Below, in pieces: positions 53,702 to 63,464 of a stretch of 64,000 nucleotides of DNA (its first letter is position 1; every line of letters begins with the position of its first letter). The position numbers and the translations under genes are program-made. A model generated the notes under the pieces. That model was not told where the DNA came from. It saw nothing but the letters and a program-made list of their open reading frames with translations, and did no database searches. The DNA is from DATHKG01 sp035489435. GTDB taxonomy: Bacteria; Bacteroidota; Bacteroidia; Chitinophagales; Chitinophagaceae. The DNA lies in assembly GCA_035489435.1 (NCBI GenBank), contig DATHKG010000029.1; one strand, written 5' to 3'.

Positions 53702-56700
53702 ATGATGAAAAGATCTTCATTGTATTCGCGGCTATCGCAGCAATATATAAAAATATTGCTCATGCCGGTCCTTCTACTCTTTTCACTGTTCACCTCTGCA
53801 CAAACTTCTACCGTAATTACGGGTAAAGTTACCGGATCTAATGGCGAACCCTTGCCGGGCGTCTCGGTGAACCTCAAAAAATCAACTTCCGGTACAGCTA
53901 CAGATTCTTCCGGTAACTATTCACTGGAGGTTCCATCACTTACCGGTACGCTTGTATTCACTTTTGTTGGACTCACACCACAGGAAATTTCAATTTCAAA
54001 TCGTGCCACCATCGATCTTGTCATGCAAAGCAATGCCACAGATCTTGGAGAAGTAGTGGTGGTGGGTTACGGTACCCAAAGAAAAAAAGATCTTACAGGT
54101 GCAATCTCTGTGGTCTCTGCCAGGGATATTCAGAGGCGTCAGGTAACAACGGTTGGTGAGGCTCTACAGGGACTCGCATCCGGGGTGAATGTCCGCGCCA
54201 GTGGCCTGCCGGGATCTGAGGCCCGGGTCCAGATCCGTGGTTTGAAAAATGTACAGAATGCGAATCCTTTATATGTGATAGATGGACTCATCACAACCGG
54301 TAACCGGGATTTTAATCCAAATGATATTGAATCGATCCAGATTTTGAAAGATGCTTCTGCAGCGGCCATCTATGGATCGAGGGCGGCCAATGGAGTTATC
54401 ATCATCACTACCAAAAAAGGAAAGAAGGGGCCGATGCAGATTGAATTCTCCGGCAAAGCAAGCATTCAGAAAATGCCCGAGTATAATCTTGCGGGCCGTG
54501 ATGAATTTGCGGCGCTTAATTATATGGCATATGATAATGCCGGCGCTACAAGACAAAACCTGGATATGAATAACAACACCGACTGGCAGGATGTTGCTTT
54601 TCAAAATGGGGCCATGCAGGATTACAATCTTACGTTTTCCGGGGGTAGCGATAATGGTTCATACCTGGTGTCTGCAAACTACTTCGATAATAAAGGAACA
54701 GTTATCAGTACCGGCTTCAACCGGGTGAGCCTACGGGTAAATTCGCAGGGTTCAAAAGGTATTTTTAGTATCGGTGAAAATATAGCCATTACGAATAGCA
54801 GGACGGATGAAATTTCCGGTAATCCTGTTGCCGATGTCGTGCGTTTGCTTCCAACCATTCCTGTTAAAGATCCGGCCAATCCCGGCGGTTATGGTTATGG
54901 CAACGAGTCAAAAGCAAGAACATTTGGCACCAATCCCGCTGCCATCGCAGACCTTGAAGATCGGGATAATGAGAATTTCAGAATCCGTGGTAATCTATGG
55001 GCAGAATTAAAATTCCGTCCCTGGTTGAAATACCGCTTTAATGCTGGATATGAAACAAGCAATGATCATTACAAATATTTCCGCAAGCAGGGCAACTGGA
55101 CCTTGAACCAGGCATTTGATCCGGCTATCCTGAACGAAAACCGGGCAAGGTCTCAAACGGTATTGCTTGAAAACACGCTTAGCTTTAACAAGGCATTTGG
55201 TAAACATGCAATCAATGCAGTTGTGGGTCAAACTTATCAGCGCGATGATTATGCCCAGATCTGGGGAACCAAAAGAAATATTCTCCAGAACTCACTCGGC
55301 ACTTATTATGATGTGCTTGACCAGGGTAACGAACCACAGACTGGTGGCTACGAACAAAAGGCAATTCTTCTTTCCTATCTCGCCCGGGTTGAATATAATT
55401 TTAATGAGAAATATATTATTAACGGCGTACTCAGGCGGGATGGATCATCAAGGCTTGGCCGCAGCGAACAATGGTACACTTTTCCTTCCGTATCAGCTGC
55501 CTGGCGCATCAGCAACGAAAACTTCTTCAAAGCCAGCTGGCTGGATGATCTGAAGTTACGTGCCAGTTTTGGAACCCTTGGTAGCTCTAACATCGGTTAT
55601 TGGGATTACCTGGCCACTATCAATACATTCTCTACAGTACCCATTGGCCTTGATCAGCATGTTGAACCGGGAGCAACACAGGTGCGGTTGGTAAATCCGA
55701 GCCTGAGATGGGAAAAACTCCAGCAGACCAATATTGGAATTGACGCAGAATTGTTTAATCATAAAATATTGTTAAGCGCTGAATATTTTATTTCAGAAAC
55801 ACAGGATGTACTAACGGATATGCCTATCCCATTAACCTCCGGCAACGATGGTGGCAACCCGGTTGCCAATGCAGCGACATTAAAAAACACCGGGTTCGAA
55901 GTTTCGGCAACATATCGTAATAATGCGGGCGTCTTTAATTATTATGTCACTGCGAATGTTACTACCCTGAAAAATAAAGTACTGGAGCTTGGTTACGGCC
56001 GCAATAATATCTATGTCGGAAACACTGTGACAGAAGTTGGAGCCCCAATAGGAATGTGGTATGTTTTGCAGACTGATGGTCTTTTTCAGACACAGGCAGA
56101 AGTTGATGGCTATCGCAATAAAGACGGCAAGGTTATACAACCTACCTCTAAACCAGGAGACATTAAATTCCGGGATAACAATGGTGACGGGCAAATTACC
56201 AACTCTGATAAAGTTGTAGTTGGTAGTCCCTGGTCCGATGTTGAACTTGGTTTAAACCTCGGAGCATCATGGAAACAATTTGAATTCACGATGAACTGGT
56301 TCGGTGCATTCGGGGCAACTGTGTACAACGGGTACTATAGCCTGGTTGACAGGTTTGATGACAATTCAAATTATCGTTCCGGTATCCAGCCATGGACGGC
56401 TGCAAAACCTACCGATGCCACGCCACGTGCTTATTACGGATCAACATTGAATTCGCGGGGTGATTCGGATCGTTGGCTGGAAGATGGGAGTTTTATGCGA
56501 ATGAAACTGATCAGCCTTTCTTACAATTTCTCTCCTGATCTTTTGAAAAGGATAGGTTTCACCAGCGCCCAGCTTTCGGTTTCAGGTCAGAACCTGATAA
56601 CAATTACATCTTATAATGGCCTGGATCCCGAATTTAATAATTCAAGTATTTTTCAACGCGGGTTTGACAACTTCAGTTTCCCCAACCTGAAAATGTATAC

Positions 56701-56725
56701 TGTTGGATTACAATTTGGATTTTAA
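53702..56725 (+). CDS. SusC-like TonB-dependent transporter (second locus)
   Basis: A 1007-residue outer-membrane importer. It starts at ATG 53702 (a second ATG follows at 53705) with a signal peptide to about residue 34. The carboxypeptidase-D-like domain is about 37-108 (VITGKVTGSNGEPLPGVSVN). The TonB-box region DLGEVVVVGYGTQRKKDLTG follows, then the plug (ILKDASAAAIYGSRAANGVI) and a barrel ending in QFGF. It is the partner of the SusD gene 18 bp downstream. The divergent split HTCS is its likely regulator. GH43 neighbours suggest it imports arabinose- or xylose-containing oligosaccharides. Confidence 0.95.
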   Translation: MMKRSSLYSRLSQQYIKILLMPVLLLFSLFTSAQTSTVITGKVTGSNGEPLPGVSVNLKKSTSGTATDSSGNYSLEVPSLTGTLVFTFVGLTPQEISISNRATIDLVMQSNATDLGEVVVVGYGTQRKKDLTGAISVVSARDIQRRQVTTVGEALQGLASGVNVRASGLPGSEARVQIRGLKNVQNANPLYVIDGLITTGNRDFNPNDIESIQILKDASAAAIYGSRAANGVIIITTKKGKKGPMQIEFSGKASIQKMPEYNLAGRDEFAALNYMAYDNAGATRQNLDMNNNTDWQDVAFQNGAMQDYNLTFSGGSDNGSYLVSANYFDNKGTVISTGFNRVSLRVNSQGSKGIFSIGENIAITNSRTDEISGNPVADVVRLLPTIPVKDPANPGGYGYGNESKARTFGTNPAAIADLEDRDNENFRIRGNLWAELKFRPWLKYRFNAGYETSNDHYKYFRKQGNWTLNQAFDPAILNENRARSQTVLLENTLSFNKAFGKHAINAVVGQTYQRDDYAQIWGTKRNILQNSLGTYYDVLDQGNEPQTGGYEQKAILLSYLARVEYNFNEKYIINGVLRRDGSSRLGRSEQWYTFPSVSAAWRISNENFFKASWLDDLKLRASFGTLGSSNIGYWDYLATINTFSTVPIGLDQHVEPGATQVRLVNPSLRWEKLQQTNIGIDAELFNHKILLSAEYFISETQDVLTDMPIPLTSGNDGGNPVANAATLKNTGFEVSATYRNNAGVFNYYVTANVTTLKNKVLELGYGRNNIYVGNTVTEVGAPIGMWYVLQTDGLFQTQAEVDGYRNKDGKVIQPTSKPGDIKFRDNNGDGQITNSDKVVVGSPWSDVELGLNLGASWKQFEFTMNWFGAFGATVYNGYYSLVDRFDDNSNYRSGIQPWTAAKPTDATPRAYYGSTLNSRGDSDRWLEDGSFMRMKLISLSYNFSPDLLKRIGFTSAQLSVSGQNLITITSYNGLDPEFNNSSIFQRGFDNFSFPNLKMYTVGLQFGF

Positions 56726-56743
56726 TAAATACGATTCATTATT

Positions 56744-58279
56744 ATGAAAAAGATATTAAATACAATCGTTTGTTTTTTATTGCCGGTTATCATTTTAACC
56801 TCATGCAATAAAGACCTGTTGGATATAGATAATCCGAACACGCTGACCGAACAGGAATTCTGGATTTCAGAGTCAGATGCTCAAAAAGGTGTGAACGCAA
56901 TTTATGCCATGTTCGCGAAACCAGGCACCTGGGCGAGATGGATGTATTTCAGGATGGATCTTACTTCAGATGAAGGGTTTAGCAAAAGCCCATGGATTGA
57001 ACTGGCAGACTGGACCCGGTTCCAGTATGTGAATTATAATTTTTGGGAAGGTAATGTGATTACCTGGCGTGATACCTATAAGGCAATCTTCAGGTGTAAC
57101 CAGGTATTGGCCAATGTACCCGAAATAACTTTTGCTGACGCGGCAAAAAAAGAAAGCCTTCTTGCCGAGGCAAAGTTCCTGAGAGCCTTCTTTTACTATT
57201 ATGCTGCCGTGCTTTGGGAAAACGTTCCACTTGTGCTTGAACCCTCGTTGCCGGATGATTTACCTGAACCCGGAACACTTGCCGAGGTTTGGGCACAGGT
57301 GGAAAAAGATCTCACCGAAGCCGAAGCTGCATTGCCCGTTAGTTGGCCCGCAGTTGGTGTTGGCCGGCCAACCAAGGGATCTGTAAAAGCATTTCTTGCC
57401 CGCACATTAATGCAACAACGGAAATGGACAGCTGCAAAAGCACAGCTTGATTATTTTTTCACTGGTGCAGGTGCAGGCAAGTACAATCTTGTTGCAAACT
57501 ACAATGATAATTTTACGCATACCAATGAAAACAATATTGAATCTGTTTTTGAATTACAATTCTCAGATGCCAACAAGGGTGGTGACGGAGATGATCCTAA
57601 CCAGAACATGGGTTCAAACAGGGCACAGTTTTTTGCGCCACGTGGAATTGGTTGGGCCGATGGCCAGGCGCGTAACTGGCTTGTAACCGAATTTAAAAAA
57701 GAAAGAACAACGGCTAACCAACTTGATCCAAGATTAAGGACTACTTTATTTTATCCTGCTATCGAAGCTGATTTTGGAGATAAGATTTATGGCCGAAGCT
57801 GGGAGTGGAACGCTGATGAAGCCTGGTTCAGAAAATATCAACGCGACTATTTCAGGAACAATGAAGATTATTTTGCACAGAATAATTATCGCATCGTTCG
57901 CTTCGCTGATATCCTGTTGATGTATGCAGAAGTACTGAACGAACTTGATCAGACCGCGGCAGCGGCACCGCATGTTAATCGCGTTCGTGCGCGGGTGAAT
58001 ATGGCCCCGCTTGCTGTGGCTCATCCGACTGCTTTACTCAGCAAGGACCAGTTCAGGGAAAGACTCAAAATAGAAAGAGTGTTGGAATTGTGTGGCGAAA
58101 GTGTGCGCTGGCCCGATCTGAAACGCTGGGATGATCTGCAAAGCACTGCAAAAGTGAATATTGTTGCACAACGTGATCCGGATTTCCTGAACTTCATAAT
58201 AAATAAACATATCCGGCTGCCGCTGCCACAACAGGAAGTGTTGAACAATCCGAAACTGAGTCAAAATCCACAGTATTGA
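56744..58279 (+). CDS. SusD/RagB-like lipoprotein (second locus)
   Basis: A 511-residue surface lipoprotein, the lid of the SusC transporter. The signal has lipobox ILTSC (Cys21) followed by NKDLLDIDNPN, the standard SusD start. TPR-like helices (AEAKFLRAFFYYYAAVLWEN) follow, then a loop-rich region. The C-terminal part has IVRFADILLMYAEVLNELDQ, RERLKIERVLELCGESVRWP and the end LSQNPQY. It is cotranscribed with SusC (18-bp gap) and precedes three GH43 genes. The ligand is inferred from those neighbours. Confidence 0.93.
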   Translation: MKKILNTIVCFLLPVIILTSCNKDLLDIDNPNTLTEQEFWISESDAQKGVNAIYAMFAKPGTWARWMYFRMDLTSDEGFSKSPWIELADWTRFQYVNYNFWEGNVITWRDTYKAIFRCNQVLANVPEITFADAAKKESLLAEAKFLRAFFYYYAAVLWENVPLVLEPSLPDDLPEPGTLAEVWAQVEKDLTEAEAALPVSWPAVGVGRPTKGSVKAFLARTLMQQRKWTAAKAQLDYFFTGAGAGKYNLVANYNDNFTHTNENNIESVFELQFSDANKGGDGDDPNQNMGSNRAQFFAPRGIGWADGQARNWLVTEFKKERTTANQLDPRLRTTLFYPAIEADFGDKIYGRSWEWNADEAWFRKYQRDYFRNNEDYFAQNNYRIVRFADILLMYAEVLNELDQTAAAAPHVNRVRARVNMAPLAVAHPTALLSKDQFRERLKIERVLELCGESVRWPDLKRWDDLQSTAKVNIVAQRDPDFLNFIINKHIRLPLPQQEVLNNPKLSQNPQY

Positions 58280-58304
58280 TCCTAAGTCCGTATTGATTCA
58301 GTCC
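58273..58304 (+). repeat. Imperfect 17-bp duplication over the SusD stop codon
   Basis: A 17-base block with core GTATTGATCCTAAGTCC (58273-58289) recurs at 58290-58304 with two bases fewer. The first copy includes the TGA stop of the SusD gene. Confidence 0.6.
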
Positions 58305-58321
58305 ACGCAATGTAAAAGACC

Positions 58322-59278
58322 ATGATTAGAAAATTGCTGTTTCTATTTTTGCTTATTGCTGATCAGCTTTGCGCCCAGGTTAACATAGCTGATCCATTTG
58401 TACTAAATTTCGATGGTAAGTATTACCTCTATGGTACTGATGACAAAAACCCAAATGCAGGTATCCCTGTCCTTGTATCGGATGACTTGATTAACTGGAG
58501 TGGACCGGCAGGGAAGGCTGAAGGTAAACTGGCGCTTGCCAAAGGGAGCAGTTATGGAACAAAAGGTTTTTGGGCTCCCTTTGTCGTAAATTATAAGAAC
58601 AGGTTTTACATGTATTATACCGCGAACGAAAAAATTGCGGTTGCCACCAGCGATTCGCCGCTTGGGCCGTTTATTCAAAAAGAGTTCCGGCCCATGCAGG
58701 ATTCAGTGAAAGAAATAGATCCGCATGTTTTCATAGATACGGACGGCAGGAAGTATCTTTATTTTTCAAGACTTATTAAAGGTAACCGTACTTATGCCGC
58801 TGAACTTTCTGATGATATGTTATCAGTAAAAAAAGAAACGATCGTGGAATGCATCAGCTATTCGCAACCATGGGAAGTTGTTTCCGGATCCGAATGGCCG
58901 GTAACGGAGGCCCCTGCCATGTTGAAGCACCAGGATCAATACTATCTTTTTTATACTGCAAATGATTTCAGGAGCCCGGCTTATAATGTAGGATACGCTG
59001 TATCAGCGTCACCGTTAGGACCTTTCGTTAAATACAATCAAAATCCACTGATTAAACAAACAGATAAGATAAAAGGAACGGGAGGATGCGAATTTGTTGC
59101 CAATCGTTCAAATGAACTGATCATGTTTTATCATGCCCATGCAAATGAGCAATCTGCAACACCCCGTCAAACCGTATTCAGCAAAGCAATGTTTGCCCCG
59201 GGAAAAGGTTCCGCTCAGACAATATTCCAGGTTTCGGATAACAAGGTGTTTCCAAAGTCTGCTCAATCGTCTAAATAA
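58322..59278 (+). CDS. GH43-family glycosidase
   Basis: A 318-residue secreted GH43 with signal peptide 1-19. The five-bladed propeller triad is seen: Asp24 in NIADPFVLNFDGKYYLYG, Asp133 in KEIDPHVFIDTDGRKYLYF and Glu196 in VTEAPAMLKH. GH43 enzymes invert configuration and act on arabinan, arabinoxylan or xylan side chains. There is no extra carbohydrate-binding module, and the protein is short and compact. It is the first enzyme after SusD. Whether it is a beta-xylosidase or an alpha-L-arabinofuranosidase cannot be decided by eye. Confidence 0.9.
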   Translation: MIRKLLFLFLLIADQLCAQVNIADPFVLNFDGKYYLYGTDDKNPNAGIPVLVSDDLINWSGPAGKAEGKLALAKGSSYGTKGFWAPFVVNYKNRFYMYYTANEKIAVATSDSPLGPFIQKEFRPMQDSVKEIDPHVFIDTDGRKYLYFSRLIKGNRTYAAELSDDMLSVKKETIVECISYSQPWEVVSGSEWPVTEAPAMLKHQDQYYLFYTANDFRSPAYNVGYAVSASPLGPFVKYNQNPLIKQTDKIKGTGGCEFVANRSNELIMFYHAHANEQSATPRQTVFSKAMFAPGKGSAQTIFQVSDNKVFPKSAQSSK

Positions 59279-59288
59279 TATCTAAACT

Positions 59289-59319
59289 ATAAGATTAAGT
59301 CATGAATAAGATTAAGTCA
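59289..59319 (+). repeat. Duplicated 14-bp block around a start codon
   Basis: ATAAGATTAAGTCA at 59289-59302 recurs identically at 59306-59319, period 17. The start ATG of the next gene (59302-59304) begins on the last base of the first copy, and the second copy encodes the first residues (NKIKS). Confidence 0.85.
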
Positions 59320-60483
59320 GTATTTACGATTGCGTTTTTGTGCCTGTTATTTCAATTCTGCGGCACACCGGAGGAAAAACAAATAGCTGCCAGTTCACAG
59401 GAAGAACCCATAAAGGCCCGTACGATCTGGTCGCGTGAAGATGCAAATAACTGGTATGCAAAACAACCCTGGCTGGTTGGTTGTAATTTTATTACTTCCA
59501 GCGCTATTAACCAGCTTGAGATGTTCCAGGCTGAAACTTTTGATACTGCCACCATTAACCGTGAGCTGGGCTGGGCCGCTTCTATCGGGATGAACACTGT
59601 TCGCGTTTATCTTCATGATCTTTTATGGAGCAGTGACAGCACCGGTTTTGTTAGTCGTTTAAATCAGTTTCTTGCAATAGCTCAAAAGCACAATATCAAA
59701 CCCTTATTTGTCTTGTTTGATTCCTGTTGGGATCCGTTTCCAAAAACCGGCAAACAGCGTGATCCAAAACCGCATGTTCACAATTCAGGTTGGGTGCAGA
59801 GTCCGGGACTTGAAGTGTTAAAAGATTCAACACAGCATCCAGAACTTGAGCTGTATGTAAAAGGTGTAGTGGGGGCTTTTGCGAAAGATGATCGAATACT
59901 TGGCTGGGATATCTGGAATGAACCTGATAACCCCAATACTTCTGCTTATGGAAAAGTCGAACTTCCCGATAAACCTGCCTATGTATTGCCTTTATTGAAA
60001 AAGGCATTCCAGTGGGCGCGTGCGGTAAACCCTGTTCAGCCGTTGACCAGTGGGGTATGGGTCGGCAACTGGGCCACATCCGATTCATTGAAACCAATAG
60101 AAAAAGTACAGCTTGAAGAATCTGATGTAATTTCTTTCCACAACTATGAAAATGGCGAGGAGTTCGAGAAGAGGATAAAATGGCTGCAACCTTATGGCAG
60201 GCCAATTCTTTGCACTGAATATATGGCACGCGGTAACGGCAGCTTTTTTGCCACTTCATTGCCGATAGCCAAAAAATATAAAGTTGCAGCTTATAACTGG
60301 GGGCTGGTCGATGGAAAATCACAAACCAAGTATGCCTGGGATAGCTGGAAAAAACAATACAATGCCTCACCGAAATTATGGTTCCACGAGATTTTTAAGA
60401 GCAATGGAAAACCATATAAAAAAGAAGAGACTGATCTCATTAAGAAACTCGCCATTACAGACAGCACAGTGAAAAAATCATGA
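59302..60483 (+). CDS. Clan GH-A glycosidase lipoprotein (GH5-like)
   Basis: A 393-residue lipoprotein with lipobox LFQFC (Cys20). The TIM-barrel pattern begins at CNFITSSAINQLEMFQ and GMNTVRVYLHDLLW. The acid/base motif LGWDIWNEPDNPN gives Glu207 and the nucleophile motif PILCTEYMARG gives Glu306, as in clan GH-A (GH5 and relatives). It is often annotated as xylanase or cellulase, which cannot be confirmed here. It lies 23 bp after the GH43 gene in the same direction. A 17-bp-period duplication surrounds its start. Confidence 0.82.
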   Translation: MNKIKSVFTIAFLCLLFQFCGTPEEKQIAASSQEEPIKARTIWSREDANNWYAKQPWLVGCNFITSSAINQLEMFQAETFDTATINRELGWAASIGMNTVRVYLHDLLWSSDSTGFVSRLNQFLAIAQKHNIKPLFVLFDSCWDPFPKTGKQRDPKPHVHNSGWVQSPGLEVLKDSTQHPELELYVKGVVGAFAKDDRILGWDIWNEPDNPNTSAYGKVELPDKPAYVLPLLKKAFQWARAVNPVQPLTSGVWVGNWATSDSLKPIEKVQLEESDVISFHNYENGEEFEKRIKWLQPYGRPILCTEYMARGNGSFFATSLPIAKKYKVAAYNWGLVDGKSQTKYAWDSWKKQYNASPKLWFHEIFKSNGKPYKKEETDLIKKLAITDSTVKKS

Positions 60484-60562
60484 TGATAAATCATAATGAT
60501 GAAAGTACTTGTTGCCCGAATACAAGTCAGGGCATGCTATGATCCAATAAATAAAAGAAAGA

Positions 60563-63418
60563 ATGAAATTTCCGATACTCTGCTTAATCTGTTTTTGTTT
60601 TATCAGTAGCCTGGCGCAGCAAAAACAATCATCATCAACTTCAACGGGTTCACTTTCTAACCCTGTACTGCTGAATGTGGCTGATGCAGGAGTGTTACGA
60701 TATAATGGCCAATATTATATTGGGGGTGTTCGTACCAATGGATCTTTTTATGTTTCCAGTGATCTCGTAAACTGGAAAGGACCTCACCATGTATTCTCGA
60801 TGAATAACCGCTGGGCCACGGGCACCGCCTCAGGTGATAACCAGATTCATGCAAACGATATGGTTTATATCAATGGCAAATTTCACCTGTACTGGTCCGT
60901 TAATCATTTTGGCAATGACAAGGACGTTCGGCATATCGGGCATGCCAGGGCAAATGGAGTGCTTGGTCCTTACAGGGAGCCTGATTCACTAACCTGGCTT
61001 GATAGCCGGATTGATCCCAAATTGTTTGTTGATGATGATGGGAAATTATACATGTATATGGTGAAGTTTACCGATGGTAACACTATCTGGGGCAGGCCCA
61101 TGAAAGATCCCGGATCTTTTTCAGGTCCCCCCGTTTTCCATTTCGCTTCTTTACCCAATACCTGGGAAACTGCTGACAATCGGGTAATAGAAGGTCCATG
61201 GGTACTGAAATACCGTGAAAACTATTACATGATTTATAATGCAAATCATACATCTACGCAATGGGGAAACTACATGCTCGGAGTTGCACAATCAAATACA
61301 CCGCTTGGATTTAATAATGGCAGCAAATATGCTTACCCGGTGATGCAATCGAATCAGTTTGATCTGAAAGATCTTTACCCGGACCTGTTGAAATATGATT
61401 CGACAGATGGTGGTTTGTTTTGGTATACGACCAGCAAACCGACTGATAGCAACTGGAACAATTTACCTCTATCTAAAGGTGAATGGAAACAGGGCAGACC
61501 AGGATTCGCGGCTGAATTTACGAAAGGCTCTACCACAAGGGATAAAAAAACAGAATGGAAGACTCAGGAAATCTGGCTTCGCCGTGATTTTAACTATGAT
61601 AAAATTAAACATGGCAATCTTGCATTAAGACTAAATCACAGCGGCCCTTCCCAGGTCTGGCTGAATGGCCGGCTCATCTACGATAGTACTGGCAGCAGGT
61701 ATTTGTCTTTGAACCTTGAGCCGCAGGCACTTGCTCTGCTTCGTGATGGTAAAAATTCAATTGCAGTCTATAGTAAAGCCGGGCAGCGGGCACTGATCGA
61801 TGTTGCTTTGTTCGCAATGAGAACCGACACTGCACAAAAAATTGTTTATTCACCGGGTCAGCCAAATATTGTGAAAGGACCAAATGGCTTTGAATGGTGG
61901 ATGGTTTATATGGCTGATCAGACTGACCAGCGACGCAGCCAATATGTTGACCGTGTTCATTTTTTTGATAAAACAATGTATGTTGATGGAATCACCGGCA
62001 AAGATGTTTCAGGATACCATCCATTGCCTTCAGCACCTTCGGTTGGCGATATCTTCGATGGAAATACATTTGATGACAACCGATACCGGGTTTTGTCCGG
62101 CAAACTTTCGGTGCTTGAAGGAGAGGCCCGTCAAACAGGTAATGCCCCTGTTGAGGTGCTTATCAAAGATGATCCGGCCACCCATTATCTGTTTGAAGTG
62201 GGTGTGAAACCAGGTTCAATCCGGGCCGGAATATATGCCTGGTACCAGGATGAAAAAAACAACCTGCTGATTGTCTTCAACCGGGATGAGAAGAAGCTGC
62301 AGCTTATCACCAGGAAAAATGCTGTTTTACATACCAGGAACATTGTACTGCCGGCCGGTTTTGATTTAAGTGTGTACCATACTGTTAGTGTCTCTAAAAA
62401 TGATTCTCAATTTCAATTGGAAATCGATGGATTGAGACTGCCGGGTGGATTTACAATCAGTACTGCTTTTTCAGGTAAGGGATTGCCTGGTCTTTACAGT
62501 AGTGCCGGCACAACTGCTTTCGATGGGATTATTTTCACAAAGGGTTTTGACGAAGCGGATGCCTCGTTTAAGGGCTGGCAATCGGCTGCACCAGGTCAAA
62601 CTGTTAAGGCCGTTCAAACAACAAATGCCCGTCAACTGGCAACAAACTGGATCATAGACTCTACAGGTATAAAACCAGTAATCAAAAGCGGTACTTACAA
62701 AGCTGTAAAAGGAGATCTCTTACAAAACTATGAATTTGGTATCCAGGTAACCAGTCATGATACAGCGGGTGCAGCGGGTATTTACCCGGTTTATATTGAC
62801 AATGAAAATTATGTCCGGGCCAAACTCGATTTTGCGCAAAGCGAGTTTCTCATAACAGTGATGAATAAAGGAATCCCAGGCAAATCAATAAGTGTCCCCC
62901 TTCACCAAATGACTCCGCAATACTCCGACATAAAGTATACTGATTTTGCCGAAAATACTTATTCCATGAGCGCGGAAACAAAACTTACAGGTTTACGTCT
63001 AAGCCGTCACCCGCTTAACAACCCGGACACGATGATTAATGACCTTTATACTAAAATGGATATTATGTATCGTTCGGATGGTACCTGGAAACCATTGACC
63101 GGTTTAAAAAAAGTAGTATCCAATCATCCTGCTTTCGACAGCCTGGATTTTGACCCCGTGTATGCGGATGGTCTAAGGTTCACCAATAAAGGTGCTGACA
63201 ACAACAGGTACCTCTATAAAATCTGGGTTGGTGAAAACAACCGGTTATCTTACAACTTAAGAGCCCGTAAGATAGGGAATGAGATATTTATTTTTATCGA
63301 TGGAAAACATGTGGCGCACATTGAGCAACAGTTTGGTCCTTCGCGTGTTGGCATTTTCACGGAAAACAATGTCTCAAATTTTAACGGTGCAATGCTCTAT
63401 CACTTGCCCGGTAATTAA
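60563..63418 (+). CDS. Large GH43-type enzyme with inserted beta-sandwich and C-terminal ConA-like domains
   Basis: A 951-residue secreted enzyme with signal peptide 1-20. The GH43 propeller has Asp41 (VADAGVLRYNGQYYIGG), Asp151 (RIDPKLFVDDDGKLYMY) and Glu210 (RVIEGPWVLKYRENYYMIY). Between about residues 290 and 420 a beta-sandwich domain is inserted (EIWLRRDFNYDKIKHGNLAL, VWLNGRLIYDSTG), after which a last blade seems to resume (QPNIVKGPNGFEWWMVYMAD). The remaining 450 residues look like two concanavalin-like lectin domains (for example RAGIYAWYQDEKNNLLIVFN). Exact GH43 subfamily and linkage are unknown. It is cotranscribed with the upstream genes. Confidence 0.82.
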   Translation: MKFPILCLICFCFISSLAQQKQSSSTSTGSLSNPVLLNVADAGVLRYNGQYYIGGVRTNGSFYVSSDLVNWKGPHHVFSMNNRWATGTASGDNQIHANDMVYINGKFHLYWSVNHFGNDKDVRHIGHARANGVLGPYREPDSLTWLDSRIDPKLFVDDDGKLYMYMVKFTDGNTIWGRPMKDPGSFSGPPVFHFASLPNTWETADNRVIEGPWVLKYRENYYMIYNANHTSTQWGNYMLGVAQSNTPLGFNNGSKYAYPVMQSNQFDLKDLYPDLLKYDSTDGGLFWYTTSKPTDSNWNNLPLSKGEWKQGRPGFAAEFTKGSTTRDKKTEWKTQEIWLRRDFNYDKIKHGNLALRLNHSGPSQVWLNGRLIYDSTGSRYLSLNLEPQALALLRDGKNSIAVYSKAGQRALIDVALFAMRTDTAQKIVYSPGQPNIVKGPNGFEWWMVYMADQTDQRRSQYVDRVHFFDKTMYVDGITGKDVSGYHPLPSAPSVGDIFDGNTFDDNRYRVLSGKLSVLEGEARQTGNAPVEVLIKDDPATHYLFEVGVKPGSIRAGIYAWYQDEKNNLLIVFNRDEKKLQLITRKNAVLHTRNIVLPAGFDLSVYHTVSVSKNDSQFQLEIDGLRLPGGFTISTAFSGKGLPGLYSSAGTTAFDGIIFTKGFDEADASFKGWQSAAPGQTVKAVQTTNARQLATNWIIDSTGIKPVIKSGTYKAVKGDLLQNYEFGIQVTSHDTAGAAGIYPVYIDNENYVRAKLDFAQSEFLITVMNKGIPGKSISVPLHQMTPQYSDIKYTDFAENTYSMSAETKLTGLRLSRHPLNNPDTMINDLYTKMDIMYRSDGTWKPLTGLKKVVSNHPAFDSLDFDPVYADGLRFTNKGADNNRYLYKIWVGENNRLSYNLRARKIGNEIFIFIDGKHVAHIEQQFGPSRVGIFTENNVSNFNGAMLYHLPGN

Positions 63419-63464
63419 AACATAAAAGGACTGACTTATTGATGGGGTTCAAAAGTTGCAGGCT

